From: Lentinula raphanica
Lineage: Eukaryota; Basidiomycota; Agaricomycetes; Agaricales; Omphalotaceae
Reading direction: 5' to 3'
Assembly (NCBI GenBank): GCA_027919835.1
Contig: JANVFP010000014.1
Coordinates: 1,116,001 to 1,180,000, forward strand
Length of the DNA stretch: 64,000 nt
A program made the position numbers and the translations under genes. Shown here in pieces: positions 32,301-42,588 of the stretch (the first letter of the stretch is position 1; the number at the start of each line of letters is the position of its first letter). Under the pieces are notes generated by a model that was given only the letters and a program-made list of their open reading frames with translations, was not told the DNA's origin and ran no database searches.

Positions 32301-33312
32301 AACAGCTTTTCGCACACGCTATGGATCCTTCAAATACATGGTGATGCCATTTGGTTTAACCAATGCACCAGCCACATTCCAGCATTTCATGAATGATCTG
32401 TTCCATGATATGGTTGACATCAGTGTAATCATCTATCTGGATGATATTCTGATTTTCTCCAAGAATGAAGAAGAACACCGAGTTCACGTGGCTAAAGTAC
32501 TTCAGCAGCTAGAAGAGAATAATCTTCATGCCAAGCCTGAAAAGTGCGAATTTCATACCACATCCACAGAATATCTTGGTGTCATCATCACTCCAGGAGG
32601 AATTCAGATGGATCCTACCAAAGTTCAAGTGATCAGAGACTGGCCCGAACTGCAAACCATTAAACAACTACAATCCTTTCTAGGATTTGCAAATTTCTAC
32701 CGACGGTTCATAGACAACTATTCAGGAATCGTGAAACCTCTGACTCGACTACTGGGGAAGAATGTTCCATGGATATGGTCAGAAGAATGCCAGAAGGTGT
32801 TCGATCTATTGAAACAGGCATTCCAAGAAGCGCCTATTCTTCAGCACTTTGACCCTGAACTTCCCATTGTGGTGGAATCGGATGCATCAGATTATGCAAT
32901 TGCTGCAATTATCTCCCAAATGAATCCAGTCACTCAGGAGCTGCACCCCATTGCCTTCTTTGCACGTTCCATGATGCCTGCAGAATTGAATTACGACATC
33001 TATGACAAGGAGTTATTGGCAATCGTGGAAGCATTCAAGCAATGGCGGAACTACCTGGAAGGTGCTCGACACAAGATAGAAGTATACTCAGATCATAACA
33101 ACTTGCAGTTCTTCACAACTACGAAACAGCTTAGTAGAAGACAAGCAAGGTGGTCGGAGTTTCTGTCAGGATTTGATTTCACTATCAACTACCGACCGGG
33201 CCGGTTGGGTGCTAAACCTGATGCTCTCACCCGACGTCCTGATGTTTACCCCAAGAAATCCTTCCAAAATGCAGCTAATCAACCCCAAGAAATCCTTCCA
33301 AAATGCAGCTAA
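29396..33312 (+). pseudogene. Chromovirus pol, part 1: protease end, reverse transcriptase, RNase H
   Basis: The frame begins inside the protease (MDAVIKFDDGTI, VLGLPWLRKYNPTIDW); the active-site Asp is lost to the truncation at 29395. It is interrupted by a solo LTR (29985-31687) and resumes at PFQTLIRQGCEAYVL. TGA codons at 31936-31938 (LAEH-stop-PYDIKI) and 32068-32070 (GFI-stop-SSNSPIGAP) replace expected Arg residues, as CGA to TGA would. Reverse transcriptase motifs LRLCVDYRALN, MPFGLTNAPATFQ and YLDDILIFS, and RNase H motifs ESDASDYA and YDKELLAIVEAF, are present. A 34-bp tandem duplication (units at 33249 and 33283) shifts the frame. Confidence 0.85.
29985..31687 (-). repeat. Inverted solo LTR of the AGATCT lineage
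   Basis: 1,703 bp, reverse complement of a diverged relative of the LTR 37844-39537 (1.69 kb). CCGCT flanks both sides (29980-29984 and 31688-31692). Removing it and one copy restores the chromovirus frame GAA-PFQTLIRQ. The ends are not TG...CA. A solo LTR arises by recombination between the two LTRs of a former insertion. About six AGATCT words. Confidence 0.85.
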
Positions 33313-33313
33313 T

Positions 33314-34789
33314 CAGCATAATGAGCGAATTCTCATCCGTCCTGAACAACTGCTTGCAAACTTACTCCTTGATGAGGAGTTACAGTTAAACCAAATCCGT
33401 GCAGCCTCGAAGGATGAGTATTGCCTAAAGATGGGGGAAAAAGCTAGGTCTGATGACCCAGGGCCCTTCACACTAGACGGCGATCTCCTATTACGTGATG
33501 GCAAGATTTACGTGCCAAAGGACAATGACCTACGGCTCCAAATACTCCGTGATCACCATGACCACAAACTCAGGGGTCATCCAGGTGTTCACAAGACCAT
33601 CCAATTGATTTCTCGGACTTATTTCTGGCCAGGCATTCACCGAGATGTGATTCGATATATTCGATCATGTCATGAGTGCAATCGAACCAAATCAGTCAGG
33701 AATCGACCATTTGGGTATTTAAAGCCATTACCCATTGGACAATGTCCTTGGAGTTCAATCTCTATGGATCATATTGTGGGTCTTCCCATGTCCTCTGGTT
33801 GTGATGCCATCCTTGTTGTAGTCTGCCGACTTTCTAAACAGGGCATTTTCATCCCATGTCAAACAAAGGACACTGCTTTAGATTTGGCAAAGCACTTTAT
33901 CCGTCATGTGTTTTCAAAACATGGGCTGCCTGCTGACATAATATCAGATCGGGGAAGTACATTCATCTCTGCTTTTTGGCAAGCACTATGCTCACTTCTG
34001 GATATAAAGTCAAATTTATCCACAGCTTATCATCCAGAAACAGATGGACAAACTGAACGCACAAATCAGACCTTGGAGCAATATCTACGTCTCTTTGTCA
34101 ATTATGACCAAGATGATTGGTACGATATGCTTCCATTAGCCGAGTTTGTCTACAATAACACACCGAGCATGGCAACAGGTGTATCACCATTCTTTGCTAA
34201 CAAAGGATATCATCCCCGACTATCGATATCACTTGATAGTGTACCAAATCATGCAGCTCACCAAATTGCTAAAGACCTATCACAGCTTCACGAATATCTC
34301 AAAAAAGAGATCTCTCATGCAAATTCATCTTCCGAACAAAACTATAATGCACACCGTTGTGAAACGCCAAACTGGCAACCAGGACAGAAAGTCTGGTTGA
34401 GCACGGAAAATCTACGAATGAAACGACCTCTAAAGAAATTAGATTGGAAACGCTTAGGTCCCTTCGAGATTATAGCCAAAGTCTCCTCACATGCTTACAA
34501 GCTCAAATTGCCCCTAGCCTTACAAGGGATCCACGATGTCTTTCATGTGTCTTTGTTAAAGCTCGATATTCCTGATCCATTCCCTGGTCGAAAACCTCCA
34601 CCACCACCACCCGTCGAGATTGAAAATGATCAACAACGTTTTGAAGTGGCACAAGTAATTCACTCTCGTAAAGTCGGACGAGCTGTCAAATATTTGGTGC
34701 GGTGGAAGGGCTACGGTCCTGAGGATGATACATGGGAATCACTATCAAACCTCGTTGGAGCCTATGACGCAGTTCAGGAATACCGATGA
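33314..34789 (+). CDS. Chromovirus pol, part 2: integrase with chromodomain
   Basis: Continues the element after the 34-bp duplication. The zinc-binding region has HxxH and CxxC (LRGHPGVHKTIQL, CHECNRTK). The catalytic core has the D, D and E residues in SMDHIVGLP, ISDRGSTFIS and YHPETDGQTERTN. The LGPFEIIAKVSSHAYKLKLP segment is the usual integrase C-terminal domain. It ends with a chromodomain (YLVRWKGYGPEDDTWESLSN), which in this clade directs integration to modified histones. The frame is open to 34789, but no separate protein would be made without the upstream frame. No matching LTR is visible on either side. Confidence 0.9.
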   Translation, partial: QHNERILIRPEQLLANLLLDEELQLNQIRAASKDEYCLKMGEKARSDDPGPFTLDGDLLLRDGKIYVPKDNDLRLQILRDHHDHKLRGHPGVHKTIQLISRTYFWPGIHRDVIRYIRSCHECNRTKSVRNRPFGYLKPLPIGQCPWSSISMDHIVGLPMSSGCDAILVVVCRLSKQGIFIPCQTKDTALDLAKHFIRHVFSKHGLPADIISDRGSTFISAFWQALCSLLDIKSNLSTAYHPETDGQTERTNQTLEQYLRLFVNYDQDDWYDMLPLAEFVYNNTPSMATGVSPFFANKGYHPRLSISLDSVPNHAAHQIAKDLSQLHEYLKKEISHANSSSEQNYNAHRCETPNWQPGQKVWLSTENLRMKRPLKKLDWKRLGPFEIIAKVSSHAYKLKLPLALQGIHDVFHVSLLKLDIPDPFPGRKPPPPPPVEIENDQQRFEVAQVIHSRKVGRAVKYLVRWKGYGPEDDTWESLSNLVGAYDAVQEYR

Positions 34790-35040
34790 AGTCACCCTCG
34801 AAAGCCACAGGCATCCGAGGCGGCTATGAACAAATTGCAGCAAGAAAGTCAGGAACTCATTGAGTCCCAGGGAGACTTATTGCTTGAAGATTAATAACAG
34901 ACATAAAGAATACATTCAATTCAAGGGATACAAGTACACAAAATATTTTTACAAATCTTTAATTATGTTTGGAGCGAAGAAAACCGCCTTTGATGGAGTG
35001 CTACAAGTACAAGTCAAGTATATTCAGGGGAAACCATTGC
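34790..35040. other. No gene; between chromovirus and gene copy C
   Basis: AT-rich, no repeat recognised. It may hold the end of the retroelement and the 3' flank of copy C. Confidence 0.4.
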
Positions 35041-35775
35041 TCAGGAAGACCTAATCCCAGCCGAACCCTGCTCGGAATAGCCCGCGGGAGTAGAACTACG
35101 AGAATTCCCCTCGAGCTCCATAGGGGAAGGAGAACGGGAATCCTCGCGGGGGTAAACAAGATCGTCACTAGAAAAAGACCACTGACTATCGGTAGAGCCG
35201 GGAGAAGCACGAGGACGGATTAAAGTACGGCCACGACCTCGAACCGCATACGCTGATCCGTGTCGGCTGGGAGTAACAGGACCTGCGATAGGAAAAGTTG
35301 CAGGGGAAGCTGAACCGTCGGATAAGGTCGAAGCCCTAGAAGGAGCAGGAACCGAAACAGAATTAGGCGCGTGCTGAGGAGCCTGGTACTGAGCTGCGGC
35401 AGCATCGACAAGGGAGAAAGGAACCACGCGATCGGAAGGAACCACGCTAAAAAGAATGTTAGCAAAATTTTGAAGGAAAATTAATTCAAACACGCACTGG
35501 AACAAGGACTGATCCATTAACTCCTCCACCGTTGGGAATTTATGGACAGCTAGCTGCGCTACCAACTCCTCCTCCCTTCTAGTAGCCTCGGCGGGACCCA
35601 TAATCGAGATACGGGCAGACTCCAAGCGGAAGCGTTGGAGTTCCATCACATAAACAATCTCTTCGAGTCGAACAGAGGCGTTCACCATGTTCGGTTCGTT
35701 GTTATGCTTCCCTACATGATGGATCCTCTGGATTTCGCTGGTCAAAAATTGGAGGTGGGTCTCGTTACGATTCAT
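35041..35775 (-). CDS. Host gene family copy C (3' exons)
   Basis: Minus-strand frame with one optional intron of 51 nt (about 35449-35499, GTGCGT...TTTAG) that also reads through. It encodes about 230 residues: an alpha-helical part (LEEIVYVMELQRFRLESARI, TRREEELVAQLAVHKFPTVE), then a Ser/Pro-rich tail with a SPGSTDSQW motif. Its first 35 bases (ATGAATCGTAACGAGACCCA onward) reappear at 62196, inside what looks like the last intron of gene copy A. Copy C is therefore probably the missing 3' part of the A/B family rather than a complete gene, and its apparent ATG may be intronic. No known domain. Confidence 0.5.
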   Translation of the reverse strand: MNRNETHLQFLTSEIQRIHHVGKHNNEPNMVNASVRLEEIVYVMELQRFRLESARISIMGPAEATRREEELVAQLAVHKFPTVEELMDQSLFQCVFELIFLQNFANILFSVVPSDRVVPFSLVDAAAAQYQAPQHAPNSVSVPAPSRASTLSDGSASPATFPIAGPVTPSRHGSAYAVRGRGRTLIRPRASPGSTDSQWSFSSDDLVYPREDSRSPSPMELEGNSRSSTPAGYSEQGSAGIRSS

Positions 35776-35787
35776 AACACTATCCTT

Positions 35788-37581
35788 CCGCGACTGATTC
35801 CACGCCTACTCCTGATTCCACGCCTACTCCTGCTTCCACGCCTACTCGTGATCCCACGCCCACAAATGATTCCGCGGCTCACTTCAGGCACCCACCAAAC
35901 AGGCCTTCTTAGGCCAAAAAAATGATGACATGGAATAGGCCTAAGAGGCCCATAATAGGGGTAGGCTACCCTAGGGTCCTTAAGGTGGGTAGCTACCACA
36001 GGCTGGGTAGCTACCCCCATAGTGTGAGGTTTTGAGATGGGTAGCTACCCTACTTAGGGTGCCAGGGGTCCTTTTGAGGTAGCTACCCTATGTTTTTGAA
36101 AAATTGTTAGGTTTAGTTTACTAATACTCTGGTAACATTAGTCATCTCATATCTCATAAAACAGGCTAGAGCCTTTGATGTACTTGATCACAATTACTAA
36201 ACTTTAACAAAGTAAATTTAGGTAGCTACCCTCTGTAAAAGGTGAATCGGGGTAGCTACCCACTCTGGAAAGTTGATCAGGGTAGCTACCCATTCTAGAA
36301 GTTAATTTGGGTAGCTACCCACTCTAAAAAATCAATAGGGTAGCTACCCCACATTCCTGAGTGGCTACCTACTTACAAGGTAAATCATGGTACCTACTTA
36401 ACACACTCATTATAATATCTGAAAATTTAACACAGCAGTACTGTATATTATCCTCAACACATGTATTAGCCATTCAGGAATGTGGGGTAGCTACCCTATT
36501 TGATTTTTCAGAGTGGGTAGCTACCCAAATTAACTTTTAGAATGGGTAGCTACCCTGATTCACCTTTTACAGAGGGTAGCTACCTGAATTTACTTTGTTA
36601 AAGTTTAGTAACTGTGATCAAGTACATCAAAGGCTCTAGCCTGTTTTATAAGATATGAGATGACTAATGTTACCAGAGTATTGGTAAACTAAACCTAACA
36701 ATTTTTCAAAAACATAGGGTAGCTACCTCAAAAGGACCCCTGGCACCCTAAGTAGGGTAGCTACCCATCTCAAACCTCACACTATGGGGGTAGCTACCCA
36801 CCTTAAGGACCCTAGGGTAGCCTACCCCTATTATGGGCCTCTTAGGCCTATTCCATGTCATCATTTTTTTGGCCTAAGAAGGCCTGTTTGGTGGGTGCCT
36901 GAAGTGCACTCCGCGGCTACTCCTGATCTCACGCCCACGAATGATTCCACAGCCACGACTGGTCTGACCCCCACAACTGCACCCTCTGTAACAGCGTCTC
37001 AAGCCTCTCCAGAGGCTACAGAGATTCCAGCTGATATGTCATGGCTTTCCGTCACTCAAGAGACCCTTCTGGACAAGCTTGACAATCAGGCATTTTGATT
37101 GGTGGTTGGAATATTCATCCGACTGGAAGTTTTATATGGCTCAGACGCGGATCCTGTCAATCTAAGCTGGGTCGGAAGACCGGGTGATGTCAAACTGTGG
37201 ATCAAGAATTACAGGAAACCCTCTTACCGACCTTCCCTCATCTCTTCTTCAGATTCCTTCAGCAAACAACTCATAGCCTGGTGGAGTCGGCTGGTGGGGG
37301 ACTTGAGAGCGCCTGGAATCAACGGTCTTTACTCTGTGCTCATCTGTCTCAGTTGGTGGATCCTGGAGGACGCAACAGAAGGAATCTCAACCCCTGCGCT
37401 TAAAAATTTCATCTCCAAAGTTCACCAAAGGATGCTCGATCTCATTCGGAATGAAGAGGACAACAAGGATGACAGGGCTAGCAGAACGCTCAAACAATCT
37501 TGGGAGGAGGAGGAACCTAGTGGAAGGGAGGAGGAGGACGGTGCTGAGTCTCCTAGACCCTCCAAGATTCAAAAGGTTTGA
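35788..37581 (+). pseudogene. Unknown Trp-rich basidiomycete-type protein, split by a foldback element
   Basis: A Thr/Pro-rich repeat (TPTPDSTPTPAS) at 35788-35879 continues in the same frame after the element, at 36911 (ATPDLTPTNDST). It is followed by MSWLSVTQETLLDKLDNQAF and a Trp-rich core (NLSWVGRPGDVKLWI, KQLIAWWSRLVGDL, LICLSWWILED) and a charged tail. This layout resembles uncharacterised proteins often seen near transposons in mushroom genomes; I cannot name a family. A TGA at 37096-37098 separates the two parts and may be a mutated Arg codon or an unrecognised intron. Confidence 0.45.
35880..36906 (+). mobile_element. 1-kb foldback element, CACTTCAGG family, GGTAGCTACC type
   Basis: Outer ends CACTTCAGGCACCCACC are the same as in the 4.3-kb element. 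Beyond them the sequence differs, and the arms (about 480 bases each) carry about 17 copies of the perfect palindrome GGTAGCTACC or one-base variants. The two arms pair along almost their whole length around a centre near 36410. CCGCGGCT occurs on both sides (35872-35879 and 36911-36918), but on the right after four extra bases CACT. No coding capacity. Confidence 0.88.
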
Positions 37582-37589
37582 GTACTGTT

Positions 37590-37690
37590 TCATAGCGTGT
37601 CATATTGCATCGTATTGTATCGCATCGTGTCGTATCATATCGTATCATACCGTATCGTATTGTACCGTATTGAACCATATTGTATTGTAA
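37590..37690 (+). repeat. ATCGT-type microsatellite
   Basis: About 18 pentamers of the kind CGTAT, CATAT or CGTGT in tandem, moderately diverged, directly after the preceding gene. Confidence 0.8.
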
Positions 37691-37843
37691 ATATTGCCGA
37701 CTTTCATAACATGCCGAAGATTATTGGGAACCTATGCCGAGTATAGCCGGATAAAGTAATAGACACCCTGGGCTGCTGGGGCGCTTACAAGAGGCTACGG
37801 GAATGATTATATAATATTCCGGTATAGTAAGGTAGGCGCCCGG

Positions 37844-39537
37844 TAATACGCCCATTTTGCGTGCAGGCATGCAATGGCCTAATTTTAACGATTAGAGCCT
37901 TGTAGAGTACTAAAGGACTGTAGTGAGCCCGAGCTGACAGTCAAACTTGTATCATGTTAATGCCAGGACGTCAGATCCAGACAGGAAAACACATCCTGAC
38001 GAATAATAAGAGTTCACACTCGAGTCCCTTGGTCGGGGAGTCCTTCAAGACAAAGCCACCTCTGATATGAGCTATCAAGGGATTATCAACTTAGTTTTCA
38101 ACGCCTAACGGCCAACTGAGTATGATACTGCACCGAGATGAGCTTAGAACCAATAGATCTATTCGTATTACCATTGGGGATGGATTATTCAAGGCCCAGA
38201 CTCAACAGATCTGTTCACTTAGATCGAGTTTCGGGATGGATCAGGTCGCAGGAATGTGACTAAACGGAGAAACAACCAAAGTGTATCATCCCAGTTACAT
38301 GTGGACGTTTCCTAAATGGGAAATAGACGCCTGAGATGTACAGCTTTGACCAGGAGTGTTGCAAGGGTAGATCTTTCAACTTCACCATTGTTAAACCTCT
38401 GGATCTATTCGATATATGCATATCGTTGGAAAGCTAGAAGCCAAACGAACCTATTGGGACAGGTTTCCCCCCTTTATATGTACTCCCATTCAGTTGGAGA
38501 GGCATACAACCGTTCACATAGCGGAATCAAATGAGGAAACGTTTGAGTTACCTGTGCAGGAGCTTATCCGTGCCCTTTAACCACCAGCATGTGGATGGAC
38601 GCACAGACCAGGTCCGGATTCGAAGGTCAGGCAACTAGATCTCGACGAAGGACCACCAGAAATGGACATTTTACTTGTTTTTATCCTTTTTACTCTCTGT
38701 TTCTCTGGTGTTTGTATCGTTTCTCGTCCTATCTTTCCTTATTTGTATCAGATCTCGGACTCCGTTCTCTCAAATCTATAGATCTATTCCATAAAATAGT
38801 AAATTGGCTACAGATCTATTCGTAGAAGTACTTAAGGACGTAGCCTACAAAAATATAGTTTAGGTTTTGTGCCCAGTTTCTCTGACTAGCTAACCTTTGC
38901 TCTCATACGTGAGGAGTAAAGGCTTTGTAAGCCGGGCGGTCTTCGAAAGTGGTTGTGAAATTCTCATCTCGTTAGGCCCGATATCTTGTCAGTTGATAAA
39001 GTCTCAGCTAGATTTGAATCGAAGGTAGACTCCTATCGTGGAGATACAGAGGGCTTGGTTCTCGGTTGTTCCAAGTGAGCGTTCAGAGTTTCGGTGGCTC
39101 TGTTCAAGCAGACGTGTGGTGATCGGTGATCCATACGAGCTGTGAAGGTTTCCTGTGATTGGTGATCAGTAGATCTTCAACCTGGTTCTGATAGTATTTG
39201 TGTGGTCATAAAGTCTAATCTATACGAGTTCTCTCGTTCCTTGTAAACCCTTTGAGTGGATCACTCACCCCCTTCGAGTCCAGATCAAAAGATCTGTACT
39301 TCCGTGTCACTTCGCTCTGTTGACCTGTATTGCGGATCCAGTAGATCTTTTAAGACTACCAGTTCGTTCTAAGGTATAAGATTGTGCGGAATCTCTGACA
39401 ATGCCCCACACCTCGCTTAAATACATTTGACAAACAACATAAGAAGTATATTGGTGATCAGTGTTCAGTGATAAAGTCACTAGGTCATTAGATCTATCCA
39501 ACGAAGCATTTAATTGCACCCTTCATATCCTCGTTAT
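37844..39537 (+). repeat. 5' LTR of the AGATCT-lineage element
   Basis: About 1.69 kb, starting TAATACGCCCATTTTGCG, with the end placed near 39537 by comparison with the solo LTR at 29985. The ends are not TG...CA. It contains about 13 AGATCT words and TAGATCTATTCG-type motifs. Confidence 0.8.
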
Positions 39538-39538
39538 C

Positions 39539-39560
39539 TGGAGCCCACCGCGAGGGGTGG
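39539..39560 (+). other. Candidate primer-binding site
   Basis: TGGAGCCCACCGCGAGGGG lies directly after the inferred LTR end and starts TGG, as expected for pairing with a tRNA 3' CCA end. The tRNA was not identified. Confidence 0.5.
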
Positions 39561-39630
39561 AATCTATATTTTGGAACGAACTCGAGAGATCTATCGATTT
39601 CTCAAACCATTGCCTTAGGTCGAACTTTGT

Positions 39631-41511
39631 TTGATCTTAAAAATAGCTCCAAGGGAGTCTCGGACGTCGAAGAACGCAGGTTCTTTAGATTACTTTGATC
39701 CAGAGGTGCAAGCCCCGGATAAAAGAAAACATGTTACAAAGAAGCCTACGGTTCCTGTCTACGATCCGAAGAACCTCGGACGAGCAAAGAGCAATCCAGA
39801 TAACGGGACTGCTGCTAGATCTGCTTCTGAAGTTCCAAGAACGAACAGATCTGGTGTAGTGCAAGGAAGCAGTAGACGTCAGGCAGTTACTGCTGAACCA
39901 GTCGGTTTGACTAGTTTGAATCCTACATTACCAAACTCTATTTCTTTTGACTTGCAACGTATCGTGTTTGGGAACAGAATACCAAATATAACGATGAGTA
40001 CTACACAAAATGACCAAAATGCACAAGGTGCAAACGAGGCTCCAGTGGATATCCTCAAACTGTTGGGACCTCCTGCATTGTCTCCTGAAGAGCAAGGGGA
40101 ATACAACAATGCGAAGTTCCCTGCCACTCATAAAACGGCTATGATCTTGGATCTAGCTGATCTGATCCAAATGCCTGAATGGATGAGGTTCTGTCTAACG
40201 ACGTTCCAAGCCACGGGTATGACCTCTGAGAAGGTGAAGATGCAAAGGATCTTTGGATGGATGACCCTCCAGACAAAGCAGGCCTTAGAGCATCTCCCTG
40301 GAGCGGAGGAAGGAAAGGAAGATGCAGATCAATTCCTTCGAGCCATGATTGAGCGGTTCCCGTCTATCTTTGGCAAACCCCCGGGTTCCAAGAAAGCTAT
40401 GCTGGAATTGGTCCAGAGGTTTCGACCATTGAGAGTCGAGGATGGATCTGAGCTGTTGATCTATTGCATGTTGTTCGAAGTCGAGGCCAATAAGTTGTTG
40501 AAACCGCCTCCGGCGATTGGAAACCATGAATTGGTGTCGGTCTTTCTATCAGCATTCGATGGAAACCTGAGAAAAGCTGTCTCGAAACAAGTTCAGCATC
40601 AGGTCCCCAACTCGAAACTTGCGAAACGACGTACGGATGATCCATATACGTTCTCGGAATGGAAAAGTGCTGCAGAGGCTGTGGCTAGGCAGCCCCCTCT
40701 CGAATCACTATACCAGACCTTTACTGGAATGGATGGAGCTGTCCTGAATGCAGAGACCAACTCTAGGGGAGGGATCTATATTCCGGTGGTTACCCCAGCA
40801 GCTGCTAAAGAGGAAACGCCAGATCTGACCTGTTTCTTTGCTACAGACACTAGATCTAGTGTTAAGCAGGAACAGGCAGAGGACCATGAACGTGCCTTTG
40901 TGGAAAATGTGGACAAATCGTCGTTGATGCTCAAAGAAATGGGGAATCTTAAGATGCGTTTTCAGGATGAACTGACGTCGTTGCAGCAATTGCTCAATGA
41001 TGTTAGGGCAGGAAAATCGGATGCTGGAATGCGACCCCAGCCCAGACCTGGCTTTTCTGGTAGTAGTAATCCCGGAACCAGTGGGCAGGGTCGAGGGATC
41101 CTTAATGTAAATCCCCCTCCAGGCCAAGGAATGCCGGATCGAACGTGTTTCTTGTGTCGAGGACCAGATCATATGATGAGTAACTGTCCTTTGTTCATGG
41201 AACTCCTTGGGAAAGGCTGGGTGATGCCGGAGTCTCAAGGATCCAAACGTCTTAAGCTGAAAGATGGATCGCCGTTACCAAATAACTTTGGTCCGGAAAC
41301 TCGATACCAAAAGATCGTGAAATATGCTCAGAGCAAGAACTGGCCTGTTTTGGCGACATTATACAATGATCTAATCCCCGATGAAGAGGATTATGCAGAT
41401 CAGTTGGGGGATCCTAGTACTTGGTTGTACCTTGCCAACGTAGTTGAATCTTCCCAGGGGAGATCTAGCAACAATGTTGCAACGGTGTACAGTAATGAGT
41501 CGGGAAACTAG
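39631..41511 (+). CDS. Gag of the AGATCT-lineage element
   Basis: The open frame spans 39631-41511 (626 codons). The first ATG with good context in this region is at 39994 (MSTTQNDQNAQG), so the 120 codons before it may be untranslated or spliced on. A helical capsid-like region (WMRFCLTTFQATGM, QFLRAMIERFPSIFG, LVQRFRPLRVEDG) is followed by a coiled region and one zinc knuckle CFLCRGPDHMMSNC (CxxCx4Hx4C). The Gag assembles the particle and binds RNA. No breaks seen. Confidence 0.85.
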   Translation: MILKIAPRESRTSKNAGSLDYFDPEVQAPDKRKHVTKKPTVPVYDPKNLGRAKSNPDNGTAARSASEVPRTNRSGVVQGSSRRQAVTAEPVGLTSLNPTLPNSISFDLQRIVFGNRIPNITMSTTQNDQNAQGANEAPVDILKLLGPPALSPEEQGEYNNAKFPATHKTAMILDLADLIQMPEWMRFCLTTFQATGMTSEKVKMQRIFGWMTLQTKQALEHLPGAEEGKEDADQFLRAMIERFPSIFGKPPGSKKAMLELVQRFRPLRVEDGSELLIYCMLFEVEANKLLKPPPAIGNHELVSVFLSAFDGNLRKAVSKQVQHQVPNSKLAKRRTDDPYTFSEWKSAAEAVARQPPLESLYQTFTGMDGAVLNAETNSRGGIYIPVVTPAAAKEETPDLTCFFATDTRSSVKQEQAEDHERAFVENVDKSSLMLKEMGNLKMRFQDELTSLQQLLNDVRAGKSDAGMRPQPRPGFSGSSNPGTSGQGRGILNVNPPPGQGMPDRTCFLCRGPDHMMSNCPLFMELLGKGWVMPESQGSKRLKLKDGSPLPNNFGPETRYQKIVKYAQSKNWPVLATLYNDLIPDEEDYADQLGDPSTWLYLANVVESSQGRSSNNVATVYSNESGN

Positions 41512-42588
41512 AGGATCCAATGATTGAGTCGAGCAAGGGACGAAAAACAAGGTCCCAGCTGAAGGACATGACTCATGAGGATGAACCTAAGCCCCGTTCA
41601 TTGAAAACTGTGCCTCCTACTAAGACAAAACGTTTTGATGGAGTGCACATACCCGTAGATCGAAATCACCCAAATTTTAAAAATGTTGCCAATCAATCCA
41701 AATCTGCTCCTGAACCATCCAATTCGAAAGATCTGAATGGAAAATCGAACAGATCCAATCATTCATCAGGGGATACTTCACTAGGGAAGTCGAGATCTGT
41801 TAGTGTCGAAGAGAAATCGGATAAAGAGGATTCTGATTCTGAAGTAGAATTAGTTGAGGAAACTAGTGAGACCACTCGCAAAGTGCGTTTCAGGGAGCCC
41901 TCACCCTCTAGATCTGACGAAACACATCGACCTTTTGATCATGTCCCACCCAGGGAAGTGTCACCCATACCTCGAAATCAACCAAAATCCAAACCGGAGA
42001 AGGTCACTGAATCTAAAGGATCTTCGAAGGGACCCAAATTTCGGCTTCGGAATGAGTTATTCATTCCAGGCCTTGAAGAAGAATTAGCTGATCGGATTTC
42101 TCGTCAAATGATCACATTGACGGCTGCTGAGGCATTCCAATTGTCAGGCAAAGTCAGGCAGATCATGATGAGGAAGATGAAAAACCGCCAAGTGCGTCCA
42201 CAGGAACGAATCAAGTCCTTTGTTAATGAGGCCCATGATGTTGAACCTAGTGTCGAGGAAATCCCGAGAACAGGGATGGAGATGCAACAGTTCATTGCCG
42301 TGGAAGATCACAGTCTGTCAGAAGGATTGATCTTTGTGAAAATACTCGAGGATCGAGATGGCATGAAGGCAGGGGATTATGTTCAGTTGGATCCGGTGGT
42401 AGCTTTTCTTCATGATGTTGATGAAAATGATTCACGTCGTGATATGACTATAGTAGCCACTATGGGAAATGGCTTAAGATCTGTGTGGCCAGTTGTGAAT
42501 AATCGAGATGATCTAGACATCGAGAGTATATTAGACTCTGGATCTCAGATTGTTGCTATCGATATGTGTGTTGCCCTAGGATTAGGAC

